Assembly (NCBI RefSeq): GCF_900102105.1
Contig: NZ_FNBB01000011.1
Span: forward strand, 1 to 64,000
Length of the DNA: 64,000 nucleotides
Direction: 5' to 3'
Source of the DNA: Agrobacterium pusense
Lineage (GTDB): Bacteria; Pseudomonadota; Alphaproteobacteria; Rhizobiales; Rhizobiaceae
Under the pieces are notes generated by a model. It was not told the origin of the DNA. It saw only the letters and a program-made list of their open reading frames with translations, and did not search any database. Numbering within the stretch: the first letter of the stretch is position 1; the number at the start of each line of letters is the position of its first letter. The translations under genes were made by a program, and so were the position numbers. Positions 48,556 through 57,919 of the stretch are shown here, in pieces.

Positions 48556-49184
48556 CCCATGTCCCCCCAGCTCTTCAGCGAAACCCAGGTCTTGCGGTCC
48601 AGCCTGTACCATTCGACCGGCACCATGCCACCGAGCGCCAGCGAACCGACCATGCCGGAGCCCTGGAACTGGAAACCGCACTTCTGGATGACACGGCGCG
48701 ACGGGATGTTGGTGACCCGGCAACGGGCATCGATCTGGTCGATTTCACGCGTACGAAAGGCCATGTCGATCAGCGCATGCGCCGCTTCGGTCATGTATCC
48801 CCGGTTCCAGTAGGGTTCCCCCAGCCAGTAACCGATCTCCAGCGTCTTTTCGTCTTCCTGGGGTTCGAGCGCGCAGCAGCCCAGAAACTCGCCATTGTCC
48901 ATGCGGGTAATCGCATAGACGCACTTGCCAATCTCGCCAGCTTTGGAGCGTCGCACAAAATCCGCGGCGTCTTTGGCCGTGTAGGGGTGCGGCATACGCG
49001 ATACCATGGTCGCGATATTGGCATTGTTGGCAAGATGGGCAAGGGCGTCGATGTCTTCTTCGTGAGGCTTGCGCAAAACCAGCCTCTGCGACAGTAAAAC
49101 GGGGCAATCGCTCCTCGACCGATCGGGCCTCGGCCGTTCCTCGGGTGACCGTGATTGGTCAACCCTCAACAATTCAGCTTGCAT
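48552..49184 (-). CDS. GNAT N-acetyltransferase, RimJ/RimL-like
   Basis: Second, related GNAT enzyme, 210 aa, giving a tandem pair with the gene downstream (4-bp overlap, so coupled). The fold runs from SQRLVLRKPHEEDIDALAHLANNANIATMVSRMP to motif A IGYWLGEPYWNRGYMTEAAHALIDMAF and NIPSRRVIQKCGFQFQGSG. AAGGAGG precedes the ATG. The two proteins share an order of motifs but are not close copies, so any duplication is old. It lies downstream of rpmA past a terminator, so it probably has its own promoter. Substrate unknown. Confidence 0.9.
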   Translation of the reverse strand: MQAELLRVDQSRSPEERPRPDRSRSDCPVLLSQRLVLRKPHEEDIDALAHLANNANIATMVSRMPHPYTAKDAADFVRRSKAGEIGKCVYAITRMDNGEFLGCCALEPQEDEKTLEIGYWLGEPYWNRGYMTEAAHALIDMAFRTREIDQIDARCRVTNIPSRRVIQKCGFQFQGSGMVGSLALGGMVPVEWYRLDRKTWVSLKSWGDMG

Positions 49185-49210
49185 GGTTCAGTCCCTCCTT
49201 GGGGTTAAAG

Positions 49211-49245
49211 AAAAAGGGGAGTTGGGTGGTGCCCCATCTCCCCTG
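49211..49245 (-). terminator. Terminator of rplU-rpmA
   Basis: Read on the minus strand, AGGGGAG pairs with CTCCCCT around a 16-nt loop and is followed by TTTTCTTT. It lies between rpmA and the downstream GNAT gene. Confidence 0.8.
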
Positions 49246-49315
49246 TTTTCTTGACTGAACCTGATACGCCTCAGCCGGGTCGATGGGACACCGGCTGCAT
49301 ATGACGCTTACCGGC

Positions 49316-49585
49316 TTATTCTGCGGCTTCCGCTTTCGGTGCCACGGATACGAATACGCGGCCATTGGCCTTCGTACGGAAGTTCACGTTACCTGCGGTC
49401 AGTGCGAAAATCGTGTGGTCCTTGCCCATGCCAACATTGGCGCCGGGATGCCACTGCGTGCCGCGCTGACGCAGAATAATGTTGCCTGGAATGACAGCTT
49501 CGCCGCCGAACTTCTTTACGCCAAGGCGCTTGGATTCGGAATCGCGACCGTTACGCGAGGAACCGCCAGCTTTTTTGTGTGCCAT
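49316..49585 (-). CDS. rpmA: Ribosomal protein L27
   Basis: 50S subunit protein near the peptidyl-transferase centre, 89 aa. The conserved start [29 protein letters not shown] and [29 protein letters not shown] identify L27. The short alphaproteobacterial form has no cleaved N-terminal leader. It is 40 bp downstream of rplU in the standard L21-L27 operon, ending at a terminator. Confidence 0.98.
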   Translation of the reverse strand: MAHKKAGGSSRNGRDSESKRLGVKKFGGEAVIPGNIILRQRGTQWHPGANVGMGKDHTIFALTAGNVNFRTKANGRVFVSVAPKAEAAE

Positions 49586-49625
49586 TGGAGTTCTCCTTTA
49601 AACCTTGTTTCCCGTGTCGCGCCGA

Positions 49626-49940
49626 TCAGGCAGCAACGATGTCCGTGATGCGGACGACAGTGTGATGCTGACGATGGCCGCGCGAACGCTTGGAGTTCTG
49701 ACGACGACGCTTCTTGAAGGCGATGACCTTCTTGCCGCGGTTGTGCTCGACAACTTCCGCCTTGACGATGGCACCCTTGACGAAGGGAGCACCGAACTTG
49801 GCGTCGGCACCTTCGCCAACAACGAGAACTTCGGTGAATTCTACAGTTGCGCCTGCCTCTGCTTCCAGCTTTTCGATGGTCAGCACGGCGTCGGCCGCTA
49901 CGCGGTACTGCTTACCGCCGGTCTTGATGACTGCGAACAT
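49626..49940 (-). CDS. rplU: Ribosomal protein L21
   Basis: 50S subunit protein binding 23S rRNA, 104 aa. [35 protein letters not shown] is the L21 signature; the C-terminal [28 protein letters not shown] is the basic RNA-binding tail. It is the first gene of the rplU-rpmA operon. A good promoter sits about 180 bp upstream on the minus strand, so the mRNA has a long leader. Confidence 0.98.
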   Translation of the reverse strand: MFAVIKTGGKQYRVAADAVLTIEKLEAEAGATVEFTEVLVVGEGADAKFGAPFVKGAIVKAEVVEHNRGKKVIAFKKRRRQNSKRSRGHRQHHTVVRITDIVAA

Positions 49941-50273
49941 TTTTTATCCTTTCATGTTCGTTCCGGCTCTGCCCGCCTAAGCAAGCTGGCCGTCTTTTTA
50001 TCAGTCGGAATTTGGTAGAAACCCGTCGGGACAGGATGTCCCTTTGAATGTCTGCCGGTGAAGCCGCCTTTTTGAGGGCGGTATTTAAAAGAAGGCGCAC
50101 TACGCCATCAATTTGGGTGCCGATTACGCGAGACGCCGGTTTATGTCAAGATGAAGACGGCTTGAAAAGTAACTGTAACGCCAAGAATTTCATGCTTTTT
50201 CGGCAGGCGCGGCAGTCAGGTCTCGAAATTTGCCCAGCAAGTGTTTATATGGGCCTTCCAACAAGGAGCAGAA
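49941..50273. other. Intergenic region with the rplU leader and the upstream metallopeptidase start region
   Basis: 333 bp between divergent rplU and the metallopeptidase gene. Its left part is the predicted 5' leader of rplU, about 170 nt (50113-49941). The leader contains the pair CCGCC (50064-50068) / GGCGG (50077-50081), which could fold in the RNA. No ORF is supported. Confidence 0.6.
50121..50149 (-). promoter_or_regulatory. Promoter of rplU-rpmA
   Basis: On the minus strand, TTGACA (50149-50144) and TAATCG (50126-50121) are separated by exactly 17 bp. The -35 is a perfect consensus and the -10 is fair. Transcription would start near 50113. Confidence 0.7.
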
Positions 50274-50714
50274 ATGGCCCGCATAGACCAGACCGACGAT
50301 TGGCGGGACCGCCATGCGCCGACACTTTCCGCCTTCGAATCGCTTGCGATCGAGGCCTATGGCCACCTGCCGGAAGAATTTCGCGCACTGACGAAAGATC
50401 TCATCATCGAGATCGCCGATTTCCCGACCGACGATGTCTTCGAAGACATGGCGCTCGAAACGCCTTTCGATCTCTTGGGGCTTTTCGAGGGCCGGGGCAT
50501 CTCCGAACGTTTCACCATGGAAACGGGCGAGATGGTAAACCGTATCACGCTTTATCGACGTCCCATTCTAGACTACTGGGCCGAGAACGAGGAAACGCTG
50601 GGTGATATCATCACTCATGTCCTCATCCACGAGATTGGCCATCATTTCGGCCTGTCTGATGACGACATGGAGCGGATTGAAGAAAGCGCCGACGAGGCCG
50701 CCGCCGATCGCTGA
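50274..50714 (+). CDS. Zincin-like metallopeptidase (PF06262 family)
   Basis: Small soluble protein of the minimal MetTP/Zincin_1 family, 146 aa. The zinc signature HEIGHHFGLSDDDM carries His119, Glu120 and His123, with a third ligand probably Asp129 or nearby. The start is the ATG at 50274, with AAGGAG 8 bp before it; an upstream frame extension is not supported. The rest of the chain is acidic with no signal peptide, so it is likely cytoplasmic. The physiological substrate of this family is unknown. Confidence 0.87.
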   Translation: MARIDQTDDWRDRHAPTLSAFESLAIEAYGHLPEEFRALTKDLIIEIADFPTDDVFEDMALETPFDLLGLFEGRGISERFTMETGEMVNRITLYRRPILDYWAENEETLGDIITHVLIHEIGHHFGLSDDDMERIEESADEAAADR

Positions 50715-50733
50715 TCGGGGCGGCCATGACTGC

Positions 50734-50940
50734 TTACTGCTCGCCGAGCTTCATGTCGGGATGGTATTCCTTGCCCTCGACCACCTTGGTCACGGCCTGG
50801 CCGCAATGCATGACGCCACTTGCCGCATTAAAGGCATAGCTTGGCGAACCCGCGAGTTCCCAGCCTTTGTTCAGCGCCTCGGTAACCCGGTGACAGAATT
50901 TCGCGTCGTCCGGTCCGGTGATGAAACGATAGACCTTCAC
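50734..50940 (-). CDS. DUF1737 domain protein
   Basis: Very small protein (68 aa) of the DUF1737 family, containing the typical KVYRFITGPDDAKFCHRVTEALNKGWELAGSPSYAFN core with a central Gly-Trp. Function unknown. The GTG start (50940) overlaps the stop codon of the upstream lyase gene as GTGA, so it is translated by coupling with that gene. No catalytic motif is visible. Confidence 0.82.
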   Translation of the reverse strand: MKVYRFITGPDDAKFCHRVTEALNKGWELAGSPSYAFNAASGVMHCGQAVTKVVEGKEYHPDMKLGEQ

Positions 50941-51848
50941 GTCTTATTTGCCTTTCTTTGTGCGATGATATCGGCCATGGCGACCAGTCTTTCGGCCTGG
51001 TTTACATGCAGCCGTTCTATCATCCGACCATTCATGTTGATGACATTCAATTTCGCATATTCCGGTTTTGCGAAAGCCGCAATGATCTCACGCGCTTCCG
51101 CGACCGCAGTCTCGTCCGGGGCGAAACGCCGGTTAGCCGGCTCGATCTGAGCAGGATGGATCAACATCTTGCCATCGAACCCCATGGCGCGCCCCTGTTC
51201 GCATTCAGCTTCGAAGGCCTCGATGTCACGAAAGTCGTTTGAAACGCTGTCGATGACTTCCAGACGGTACGCACGGGCGGCAAGCACAACCTGCATCATC
51301 CAGGGTACGAGATACATGCGGTCTGTCAGCGCTGGAACGCGCGTTTCCTTGCGGAGGTCGTTCAGTCCGATGACAAAAGCCGCCAGCCGTGCATCCGGCG
51401 TGTGGGCCGCGTCTGCAATCGAGGCGGCGTTCAGGACACCGAGCGGCGTCTCGATCATCGCCCAGATTTTCAGGGCTTCGGGCGCATCTGCTTCGGCCAG
51501 AAGATCGGCCACGTCATTGATATCCGCCGGCTGTTCCACCTTCGGCAGCAGGACTGCGTTCGGCCGACAGGAAAGAACAAGCTGCAGATCCGCCTTCCCC
51601 TCAGGTGTGGAGAGGGGATTGATGCGAATAATGGTCTCGCCGCCGAAAAAAGGGGCTTCCGAAAACAAGGTTTTCAGATTCTCCCGCGCCTTGCCCTTCA
51701 TGTCGGGCGCTACCGAATCTTCCAGATCGAGGATCACCCCGTCACAATCGAGATCGCGAATTTTTTCCAGCGCCCGGACGTTGATCGCGGGGACAGAAAG
51801 CAGCGAACGGCGCGGTCGGACAGGAATATTTTCGGAAAAACTGACCAT
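50937..51848 (-). CDS. HpcH/HpaI-type CoA ester lyase (CitE-like)
   Basis: TIM-barrel lyase of the citrate lyase beta / malyl-CoA lyase group, 303 aa. The N-terminal RSLLSVPAINVRALEKI and DGVILDLEDSVAPDMKGKAR contain the conserved acidic metal site; IIRINPLSTP and WAMIETPLGVLNA are the substrate-loop motifs, and MLIHPAQIEPAN closes the barrel. CoA-ester substrates such as malyl-, citryl- or methylmalyl-CoA fit, but which is unclear, so no symbol is given. It shares GTGA with the DUF1737 gene and is divergent from a small membrane-protein gene. Confidence 0.88.
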   Translation of the reverse strand: MVSFSENIPVRPRRSLLSVPAINVRALEKIRDLDCDGVILDLEDSVAPDMKGKARENLKTLFSEAPFFGGETIIRINPLSTPEGKADLQLVLSCRPNAVLLPKVEQPADINDVADLLAEADAPEALKIWAMIETPLGVLNAASIADAAHTPDARLAAFVIGLNDLRKETRVPALTDRMYLVPWMMQVVLAARAYRLEVIDSVSNDFRDIEAFEAECEQGRAMGFDGKMLIHPAQIEPANRRFAPDETAVAEAREIIAAFAKPEYAKLNVINMNGRMIERLHVNQAERLVAMADIIAQRKANKT

Positions 51849-51958
51849 GCCGCACTTGTGTCAAGCTTTTGTGACATCTGCAAGCCGACAATCCACTGAA
51901 TCCTCTTGCAAGCCGGAAGAAGAAGGCCCACATTCGTCTGGAAAGAAAGGTTTGGATC

Positions 51959-52189
51959 ATGCAAGGCATACGTTCGTTTTTCATCGCCGCATCCGGCATT
52001 GCAATTCTGGCCATGGCCGCTCTTTTCACGGCGTCGCTTACGGTCGCTTTCATTGGCGTGCTCGCGGTTCTTAGCGCAGCCCGCCTCCTGTCCGCGCGTC
52101 TGAAGCCGGCTCCGATCCCTGTGAAGCCCCGCAGCCAGCACGACATGCGCGTCTGGAACGACGGCAAGGGTACGATTATCGATCTCTGA
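51959..52189 (+). CDS. Small membrane protein of unknown function
   Basis: 76-aa protein with two hydrophobic segments (about residues 8-26 and 28-44) and a polar tail ending MRVWNDGKGTIIDL. GAAAGAAAGG precedes the ATG at a workable spacing. I do not recognise a family. It stands alone between the divergent lyase gene and leuD. The real ribosome site and charge pattern argue for a true gene. Confidence 0.65.
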   Translation: MQGIRSFFIAASGIAILAMAALFTASLTVAFIGVLAVLSAARLLSARLKPAPIPVKPRSQHDMRVWNDGKGTIIDL

Positions 52190-52350
52190 GGTCGATGAAT
52201 TCGGAAAAAGCACCGGCGGTGCGCGCAAGGCGTACCGATGAATGCGGGTTTGCGCTTCTAAATCGACCCTTTTTGCAGTATTTCCCCAGTTAACTCCGGC
52301 CGGCTTTAGCCAGCGCCAGATTTTGTTCAGGGAAACACGGGAAGCGACAG

Positions 52351-52956
52351 ATGGAAAAATTCACCAAGCTGACAGGCGTTGCCGCGCCCATGCCGGTCGT
52401 CAATATCGACACGGATATGATCATTCCGAAAGATTATCTGAAGACCATCAAGCGCACCGGTCTCGGCAAGGGCCTTTTTGCTGAATCCCGGTATCTCGAA
52501 GACGGTTCGCCCAATCCCGATTTCGTGCTGAACAAGCCCGCCTACCAGAACGCCCAGATCCTCGTCGCTGGCGATAATTTCGGCTGCGGCTCATCGCGCG
52601 AACACGCACCCTGGGCGCTGCTCGATTTTGGCATCCGCTGCGTGATCTCCACCAGCTTTGCGGATATTTTTTACAATAACTGTTTCAAGAACGGCATTCT
52701 TCCGGTTGTCGTCAGCCCGGAGAACCTGGAAAAGCTGCTGGACGACGCATCGCGCGGATCAAACGCCGTTCTTTCCATCGATCTTGAACGTCAGGAGATC
52801 AGCGGTCCCGACGGCGGTACGATCAGTTTTGAGATCGATGAGTTCAAGCGTCACTGCATGCTGAATGGCCTCGACGATATTGGCCTGACGCTGGAACATC
52901 GCGGCGCAATCGATACCTTCGAAAAGACCAACGCCTCCGCGCGGCCCTGGGCCTGA
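52351..52956 (+). CDS. leuD: 3-isopropylmalate dehydratase small subunit
   Basis: Small subunit of the leucine-pathway isomerase, with LeuC holding the iron-sulfur cluster; 201 aa. [33 protein letters not shown] and [17 protein letters not shown] are the diagnostic motifs, as is [13 protein letters not shown]. leuC is not in the window, so the subunits are encoded apart, as is common in rhizobia. A hairpin terminator follows, and leuB is a separate unit 264 bp on. Confidence 0.97.
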   Translation: MEKFTKLTGVAAPMPVVNIDTDMIIPKDYLKTIKRTGLGKGLFAESRYLEDGSPNPDFVLNKPAYQNAQILVAGDNFGCGSSREHAPWALLDFGIRCVISTSFADIFYNNCFKNGILPVVVSPENLEKLLDDASRGSNAVLSIDLERQEISGPDGGTISFEIDEFKRHCMLNGLDDIGLTLEHRGAIDTFEKTNASARPWA

Positions 52957-53023
52957 TCCCACTTTCTACGCCGGGCATTCGCACAAGCGGGGCCTGTCAG
53001 GAAATGCGTCACGGTAAAAGACT

Positions 53024-53064
53024 AAAAAGCCGATCCCGTACAAAACCGTACCGGATCGGCTTTT
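53024..53064 (+). terminator. Terminator after leuD
   Basis: GCCGATCC pairs with GGATCGGC (53029-53036 / 53053-53060); inside it GTAC pairs with GTAC across a 1-nt C/C mismatch, closing a 6-nt loop. T follows at 53061. Confidence 0.85.
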
Positions 53065-53220
53065 GCTTTGCTTGAAAAGCCCCTGAGGCAGAGATAAGAA
53101 GCCCCCGATCCCGTCCGGTTGCAATAAGACCTTGCAGATGCAGGACGGAATGAGTTTGACGCCGCGCTCGCCATCATCCCTTCTGGATGTTTTCCGGCGC
53201 GCCGCCCAAGGAGGGTTCCT

Positions 53221-54333
53221 ATGACAGTTCGTTCGCTTTTCCTTCTGCCCGGTGATGGTATCGGCCCTGAGGCCATGGCCGAAGTCCGCAAGCTGATCGA
53301 CTATATGAACAGCGCTGAAGGTGCCGGTTTCACAGTCTCCGAAGGCTTGGTCGGGGGTTCCGCCTATGACGCCCATGGCGTTGCGATTTCCGATGCGGAC
53401 ATGGAAAAGGCGCTCGCTGCCGATGCTATCCTGTTCGGCGCCGTAGGCGGCCCGAAATGGGATGGCGTTCCCTATGAGCATCGCCCGGAAGCCGGCCTTC
53501 TTCGCCTGCGCAAGGATCTTGAACTTTTCGCCAATCTGCGCCCCGCCATCTGCTACCCGGCACTCGCCGCCGCTTCCTCGCTGAAGCCGGAACTTGTCGA
53601 AGGTCTCGATATCCTCATCGTTCGCGAGCTGACCGGCGGCGTTTATTTCGGTGAACCAAAGCAGATCATCGACCTCGGCAACGGCCAGAAGCGCGGTATC
53701 GACACCCAGATCTATGACACCTTCGAGATCGAGCGTATCGCCAGTGTCGCTTTCGAGCTGGCCCGCACCCGCGACAACCGCGTCTGCTCGATGGAAAAGC
53801 GCAACGTGATGAAGTCGGGCGTGCTGTGGAACCAGGTGGTCACCGAAACCCATGCCGCAAAGTACAGGGATGTTCAGCTGGAGCATATGCTGGCGGATGC
53901 CGGCGGCATGCAGCTGGTGCGCAAACCCAAGCAGTTCGACGTTATCGTCACCGACAATCTCTTCGGCGACATGCTTTCCGACGTCGCCGCCATGCTCACT
54001 GGCTCGCTTGGCATGCTGCCTTCTGCCTCGCTTGGCGCACCGGACGCCAAGACCGGCAAACGCAAGGCGATGTACGAGCCGGTCCACGGCTCGGCGCCTG
54101 ACATTGCCGGCAAGGGCATCGCTAACCCCATCGCCATGATCGCGTCCTTCGCCATGTGCCTTCGCTACTCGTTCAACATGGTGGATGAGGCAACGAAACT
54201 CGAGACAGCAATTGCAAACGTGCTCGACCAGGGCATCCGCACCGCCGACATCATGGCAGAAGGCAGCCGCCAGGTCGGCACGTCCGAAATGGGTGATGCG
54301 GTTCTTGCCGAATTCAAGGCGCTTTCGGCGTAA
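53221..54333 (+). CDS. leuB: 3-isopropylmalate dehydrogenase
   Basis: NAD-dependent oxidative decarboxylase of leucine synthesis, 370 aa. The conserved [12 protein letters not shown], substrate-loop residues in [16 protein letters not shown], and [27 protein letters not shown] (Asp metal ligands) are all present; [16 protein letters not shown] is near the cofactor site. AAGGAGG precedes the ATG. It is transcribed separately from leuD because a terminator lies between, and it overlaps the convergent peroxidase gene by 20 bp. Confidence 0.98.
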   Translation: MTVRSLFLLPGDGIGPEAMAEVRKLIDYMNSAEGAGFTVSEGLVGGSAYDAHGVAISDADMEKALAADAILFGAVGGPKWDGVPYEHRPEAGLLRLRKDLELFANLRPAICYPALAAASSLKPELVEGLDILIVRELTGGVYFGEPKQIIDLGNGQKRGIDTQIYDTFEIERIASVAFELARTRDNRVCSMEKRNVMKSGVLWNQVVTETHAAKYRDVQLEHMLADAGGMQLVRKPKQFDVIVTDNLFGDMLSDVAAMLTGSLGMLPSASLGAPDAKTGKRKAMYEPVHGSAPDIAGKGIANPIAMIASFAMCLRYSFNMVDEATKLETAIANVLDQGIRTADIMAEGSRQVGTSEMGDAVLAEFKALSA

Positions 54334-55561
54334 GGCTTGATACAGGCTGGGCAGGCGGCATAGCCGTCTGCCCGTTTTCCTTCGTAAGAAGATGCTCGTA
54401 GCGCCTGTCGGTCAGTGTCTTCAGAAACGCGACAATGGCGTCCACCCGCTTGTCGTCCAGCGCCGGCGCTGATGTCAGTTCCGCCATGGCGATATTCTCA
54501 GGCACCTCAGGCGCGTCCCAGGCCCTGCCGGTTTCAGGATTGATCTGACGGCTCGGCTTCTTGCTCTTATATTTCACGTAAAACAGCACGACGGTGCGCA
54601 GATCCTTGAACACGCCATTGTGCATGTAAGGGCCGGTCACGGCGACGTTGCGCAGCGTCGGCACCTTGAATTTGCCGCGCTCGGCCGGATCACCGGCGAC
54701 GATCGGATTCTGCGCAAGACCGAGATCGACTGCGTCCGGCTTCGAGCCATTTACGGCCCGGACAGGTGTATTGGCGGGCACACCGATGTTGAAATATTTG
54801 TGGTTGGTGAAGAGGCCGTCTTCCAGACCCTTGGCGCCCCGGATTTCGTGGCAGGTATTGCAATTGGTGAATTGCGTCGAGGAGATAAGAACCCGCCCCA
54901 GCTCTTCCTGATCAGTCAGCTTTTCCTCGCCACGCAGGAAGCGGTCATATCTGGAATCGAAGGTCGAGAACTCGTCCGATCGCTCAAAGCTCGCCAGCGC
55001 CTTCGTCATTGCGGCATAGGCGGTGTCGTCGTTCTCAAAAACATCCTTGCCGAACTGCGTGCCGAACGCCGCGACATAATCCGGATTCTCCTTGAGTCGC
55101 TTCACGACCGAGGGCTTGTCCGGCATACCCATTTCGACGGGGTTGAGCGGCGGTCCACCTGCCTGATCCTCCAGCAGCGAGGCGCGGCCGTCCCAGAACT
55201 GGCCACCCACATACTCTCCCGCCGCATTCCTGCCGAAAGGCGGTGAGAACCGGGCGTAGGCCGCGGTCGGCGCGTTGCGGTCGCCCAGTGAGAAACCGTC
55301 ATCGCCGAGCGAAACATCGCGCCCAACCTTGTCGTTTTCCCGTCCATCGGAAAAACCGGCCGCCTGCATATGGCAGGTGGAACAGGCCATCGTTCGGTTC
55401 ATGGAAAGATTGGGATCGTCAAAGAGCGCCGCACCGAGCTTTTCCAGCGTCGCATAATCTTCGCCGCCATGAGCAGCCACACCATCGAACCCGACACCGA
55501 AAGGAGCGAGCAGAACGGATGCAGCCAGAGCGGCGGAGAGAAAAAATCCGGGTTTCGTCAT
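54314..55561 (-). CDS. Di-heme cytochrome c peroxidase family protein (CcpA/MauG-like)
   Basis: Periplasmic di-heme peroxidase, 415 aa, exported by a signal peptide (cut around residue 30 after GVAA). Heme-binding motifs are CSTCH (residues 60-64) and CNTCH (about 234-238), with [16 protein letters not shown] in the C-terminal region. These features fit the bacterial CcpA/MauG superfamily (peroxide reduction to water). Its 3' end overlaps leuB by 20 bp on the opposite strand. The upstream 199 bp contain an inverted repeat at 55599-55633. Electron donor unknown. Confidence 0.92.
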   Translation of the reverse strand: MTKPGFFLSAALAASVLLAPFGVGFDGVAAHGGEDYATLEKLGAALFDDPNLSMNRTMACSTCHMQAAGFSDGRENDKVGRDVSLGDDGFSLGDRNAPTAAYARFSPPFGRNAAGEYVGGQFWDGRASLLEDQAGGPPLNPVEMGMPDKPSVVKRLKENPDYVAAFGTQFGKDVFENDDTAYAAMTKALASFERSDEFSTFDSRYDRFLRGEEKLTDQEELGRVLISSTQFTNCNTCHEIRGAKGLEDGLFTNHKYFNIGVPANTPVRAVNGSKPDAVDLGLAQNPIVAGDPAERGKFKVPTLRNVAVTGPYMHNGVFKDLRTVVLFYVKYKSKKPSRQINPETGRAWDAPEVPENIAMAELTSAPALDDKRVDAIVAFLKTLTDRRYEHLLTKENGQTAMPPAQPVSSLTPKAP

Positions 55562-55598
55562 CGGTAGGCACGCTCGAGATAAATGCGCGATAGCAGAT

Positions 55599-55633
55599 CC
55601 GGGCCGCGGCAGACAGAACGGCTTCCGGCCCGG
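55599..55633. promoter_or_regulatory. Inverted repeat upstream of the peroxidase gene
   Basis: The arms CCGGGCCG (55599-55606) and CGGCCCGG (55626-55633) are perfect, with a 19-nt loop, about 38 bp before the peroxidase start. Possible operator or leader structure; no protein is assigned. Confidence 0.4.
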
Positions 55634-55760
55634 ACTTCACGGAACATGGAGCGCCGGAAGTATTTCCGTCTTTCCATGCCCTCTGAGAGGACCCTATAAC
55701 ACTTTCTAACGGTCGGAGCCTACAAACTTTCACAGCTTGCTCCACTTTGCCGCACCGGGA

Positions 55761-57077
55761 TCAAACGCCCCGGGCAATGGCGTGGAAAAACGTGCCCGAA
55801 ACGAGGCCTCGCCTGCCGCCCGATGGCCCGAGCGGGCGACCCTGCCCGTCGGCTATCTCAGCAAAAGGCCCGTCTTGGCCGGGGTCGATGACCCGCGCAT
55901 AATGGAATTCATGGCCGCGCAGAACTTCCCCTGCCGATCCGAGCGGACCATTCACCGCAATTGTTGCCTGCCGGTAGCCGAGATTCATCTTGCGCGTGGC
56001 AAAGCTGGTGGCATGCGACAACAGACCTGTCATGGCATGGGTCACCCCATCGGCATCCTCCAGCGTCGCCCCCATCACCATGTAACCGCCACACTCGCCA
56101 TGCACGGGCTTTGTCGCGGCAAAGCGGGTGATGCCGGCCTTGAAAACCGCGGCATTCGCAACTTTTCCGGCAAAAAGCTCGGGATACCCGCCGGGCAGCC
56201 AGCAGATATCACAACTCCCATCCGGAGCCTCATCGGCGAGCGGAGAAAAAGGCACGATTTCGGCGCCGGATGCATGCCAGTGCTTCTTGAGATGCGGGTA
56301 AAGGAAGGTAAAAGCTGCATCTTCCGCCAGCGCGATGCGCTGGCCGGGCGGCGCGATGGCTGCTGCTTTCGAACCCGGAGGCAGCTCGACCGGTGCAGCA
56401 AGAGACAACACGGCATCGAGATCGATGGATTTTTCCATTGCGTCCGCGAGCCTTTCGATATGTGCATCGATTTCCGGATGTTCGCTCGCCTGCACGAGAC
56501 CCAGGTGACGTTCCGGCAGGATGAGGGAGGGGTCGCGCAGCACGCATCCGGCAACCCGCAATCCGATTTTTTCGATGGCTTCCGTACACAGGAGCCTGTG
56601 CCTTTCGCTGCCGGCCCGGTTCAGCACCACCGCCGCCATGATTACGGCGGGATCGTAATGGGCAAAACCGTGAGCAACCGCGGCGGCGGTCTGCGACTGA
56701 CCGGACACATCGAGGACCAGCAGCACGGGAATGCCGAATAGCCGTGCCAGATCCGCAGCCGAACCGGTACGGTTTTCCGCCACCGGAATGCCGTCGAACA
56801 GGCCCATCGCGCTCTCGATCAGAATGAGATCGGCATCCTGCGTGTGCTGTGAAAACAGGTGCCGCAGCAGCTCTGGCCTCATTGCCCAGCTATCCAGATT
56901 AAGACCTGATGAGCCGGTGGCGAAGGCATGGAAACCCGGGTCTATGTAATCGGGTCCCGTCTTGATGCCGCGTACCTTGATACCGCGTCTGGCGAAAGCC
57001 CGCAGCAGGCCGATAGTCACGCTGGTCTTGCCGGATCCCGAGCGCGCTGCGCCGATGATGATCGCCCGCGCCGTCAT
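55761..57077 (-). CDS. cobB: Cobyrinate a,c-diamide synthase
   Basis: ATP- and glutamine-dependent amidotransferase that amidates the a and c carboxylates of the corrin ring; 438 aa. N-terminal P-loop GAARSGSGKTSVTIGLL (residues 9-25), Walker-B-like region with ESAMGLFDG, and a C-terminal class I glutaminase domain whose nucleophile Cys is in KPVHGECGGYMVM, with the catalytic His in GHEFHYARV. Its ATG overlaps the cobA stop codon (ATGA), so cobA and cobB form a coupled pair. Confidence 0.97.
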   Translation of the reverse strand: MTARAIIIGAARSGSGKTSVTIGLLRAFARRGIKVRGIKTGPDYIDPGFHAFATGSSGLNLDSWAMRPELLRHLFSQHTQDADLILIESAMGLFDGIPVAENRTGSAADLARLFGIPVLLVLDVSGQSQTAAAVAHGFAHYDPAVIMAAVVLNRAGSERHRLLCTEAIEKIGLRVAGCVLRDPSLILPERHLGLVQASEHPEIDAHIERLADAMEKSIDLDAVLSLAAPVELPPGSKAAAIAPPGQRIALAEDAAFTFLYPHLKKHWHASGAEIVPFSPLADEAPDGSCDICWLPGGYPELFAGKVANAAVFKAGITRFAATKPVHGECGGYMVMGATLEDADGVTHAMTGLLSHATSFATRKMNLGYRQATIAVNGPLGSAGEVLRGHEFHYARVIDPGQDGPFAEIADGQGRPLGPSGGRRGLVSGTFFHAIARGV

Positions 57078-57862
57078 GCCTGCGAAACTCCCAGCCGCTC
57101 GCGCATCGACACAATCTCTCCGATGACGATCAAGGCCGGCGCTTCGAAATTTTCCCGCATTGCATCGCCAGCTATACTTTCCAGCTTGCTGATAAAAATG
57201 CGCTCTTGTTCAGTTGTCGCCGACATGATGACAGCGACCGGCGTCGTCGCCGCACGTCCGCCCTGCACCAGAAGCTTTGCAATCGCGCCGATATTCTTCA
57301 GACCCATATAAACGACGATGGGCTCCTGTGTTTTTGCCAGCGCCAGCCAGTCCAGGTCCTCCTCCGTGCCAGCCGCATGACCGGTGGCGAGCGTCACGGC
57401 GCGACTGATCCCACGCATCGTGGCTGGAATACGCGCAGAAGCCAGCGCCGCCAGCGAAGATGTCATGCCCGGCAATATGCGAAACGGAACGCCGGCACGG
57501 ACCAGCGCCTCCGCTTCTTCGCCGCCACGGCCAAAAATGAAGGGATCGCCGCCCTTCAGCCGCAGGACCTTTTTTCCCTGCCGGGCGAAATCGATCAGCG
57601 AGGCGGTAATATCGTCCTGCGTCGCAGAGGGCTTGCCACCGCGCTTGCCGGCAAAGACGATCTCCGCCTGGGGACCGAGCGCCACGACATCGTCACTCAC
57701 CAGCGCATCACGCACGATGATCTCGGCTTGGGAGAGTGCCAGCGCCACTTCGAGCGTCAGATAACGCACATCTCCCGGCCCTGCGCCCGCGAGCCAGACG
57801 TGCCCCGCTTCGAAGGCCGGACTTTTTGCGGCAATACTGTTCAAAATCTGCGGTATCGACAT
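57074..57862 (-). CDS. cobA: Uroporphyrinogen-III C-methyltransferase
   Basis: SUMT enzyme that adds two methyl groups to uroporphyrinogen III, giving precorrin-2, the entry to both siroheme and cobalamin; 262 aa. The GAGPGDVRYLTL loop (residues 26-37), GDPFIFGRGGEEAEAL and VYMGLKNI regions identify the family. It has no CysG-type C-terminal extension, so it is a single-function enzyme. It is head-to-head with cbiD (57 bp apart) and coupled to cobB. Confidence 0.97.
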   Translation of the reverse strand: MSIPQILNSIAAKSPAFEAGHVWLAGAGPGDVRYLTLEVALALSQAEIIVRDALVSDDVVALGPQAEIVFAGKRGGKPSATQDDITASLIDFARQGKKVLRLKGGDPFIFGRGGEEAEALVRAGVPFRILPGMTSSLAALASARIPATMRGISRAVTLATGHAAGTEEDLDWLALAKTQEPIVVYMGLKNIGAIAKLLVQGGRAATTPVAVIMSATTEQERIFISKLESIAGDAMRENFEAPALIVIGEIVSMRERLGVSQA

Positions 57863-57919
57863 TCTCTTGGCTGCTTTTTAACGATGACGGAAAAAGCCGT
57901 CCCGGCTATAGGAATTCAT

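Noticed and set aside
55562-55760. Possible cobalamin riboswitch next to the cob genes
   Set aside because: This gap is downstream of cobB and upstream of the peroxidase gene; I could not see a B12-box-like motif, and the cob leader would lie beyond 64000.
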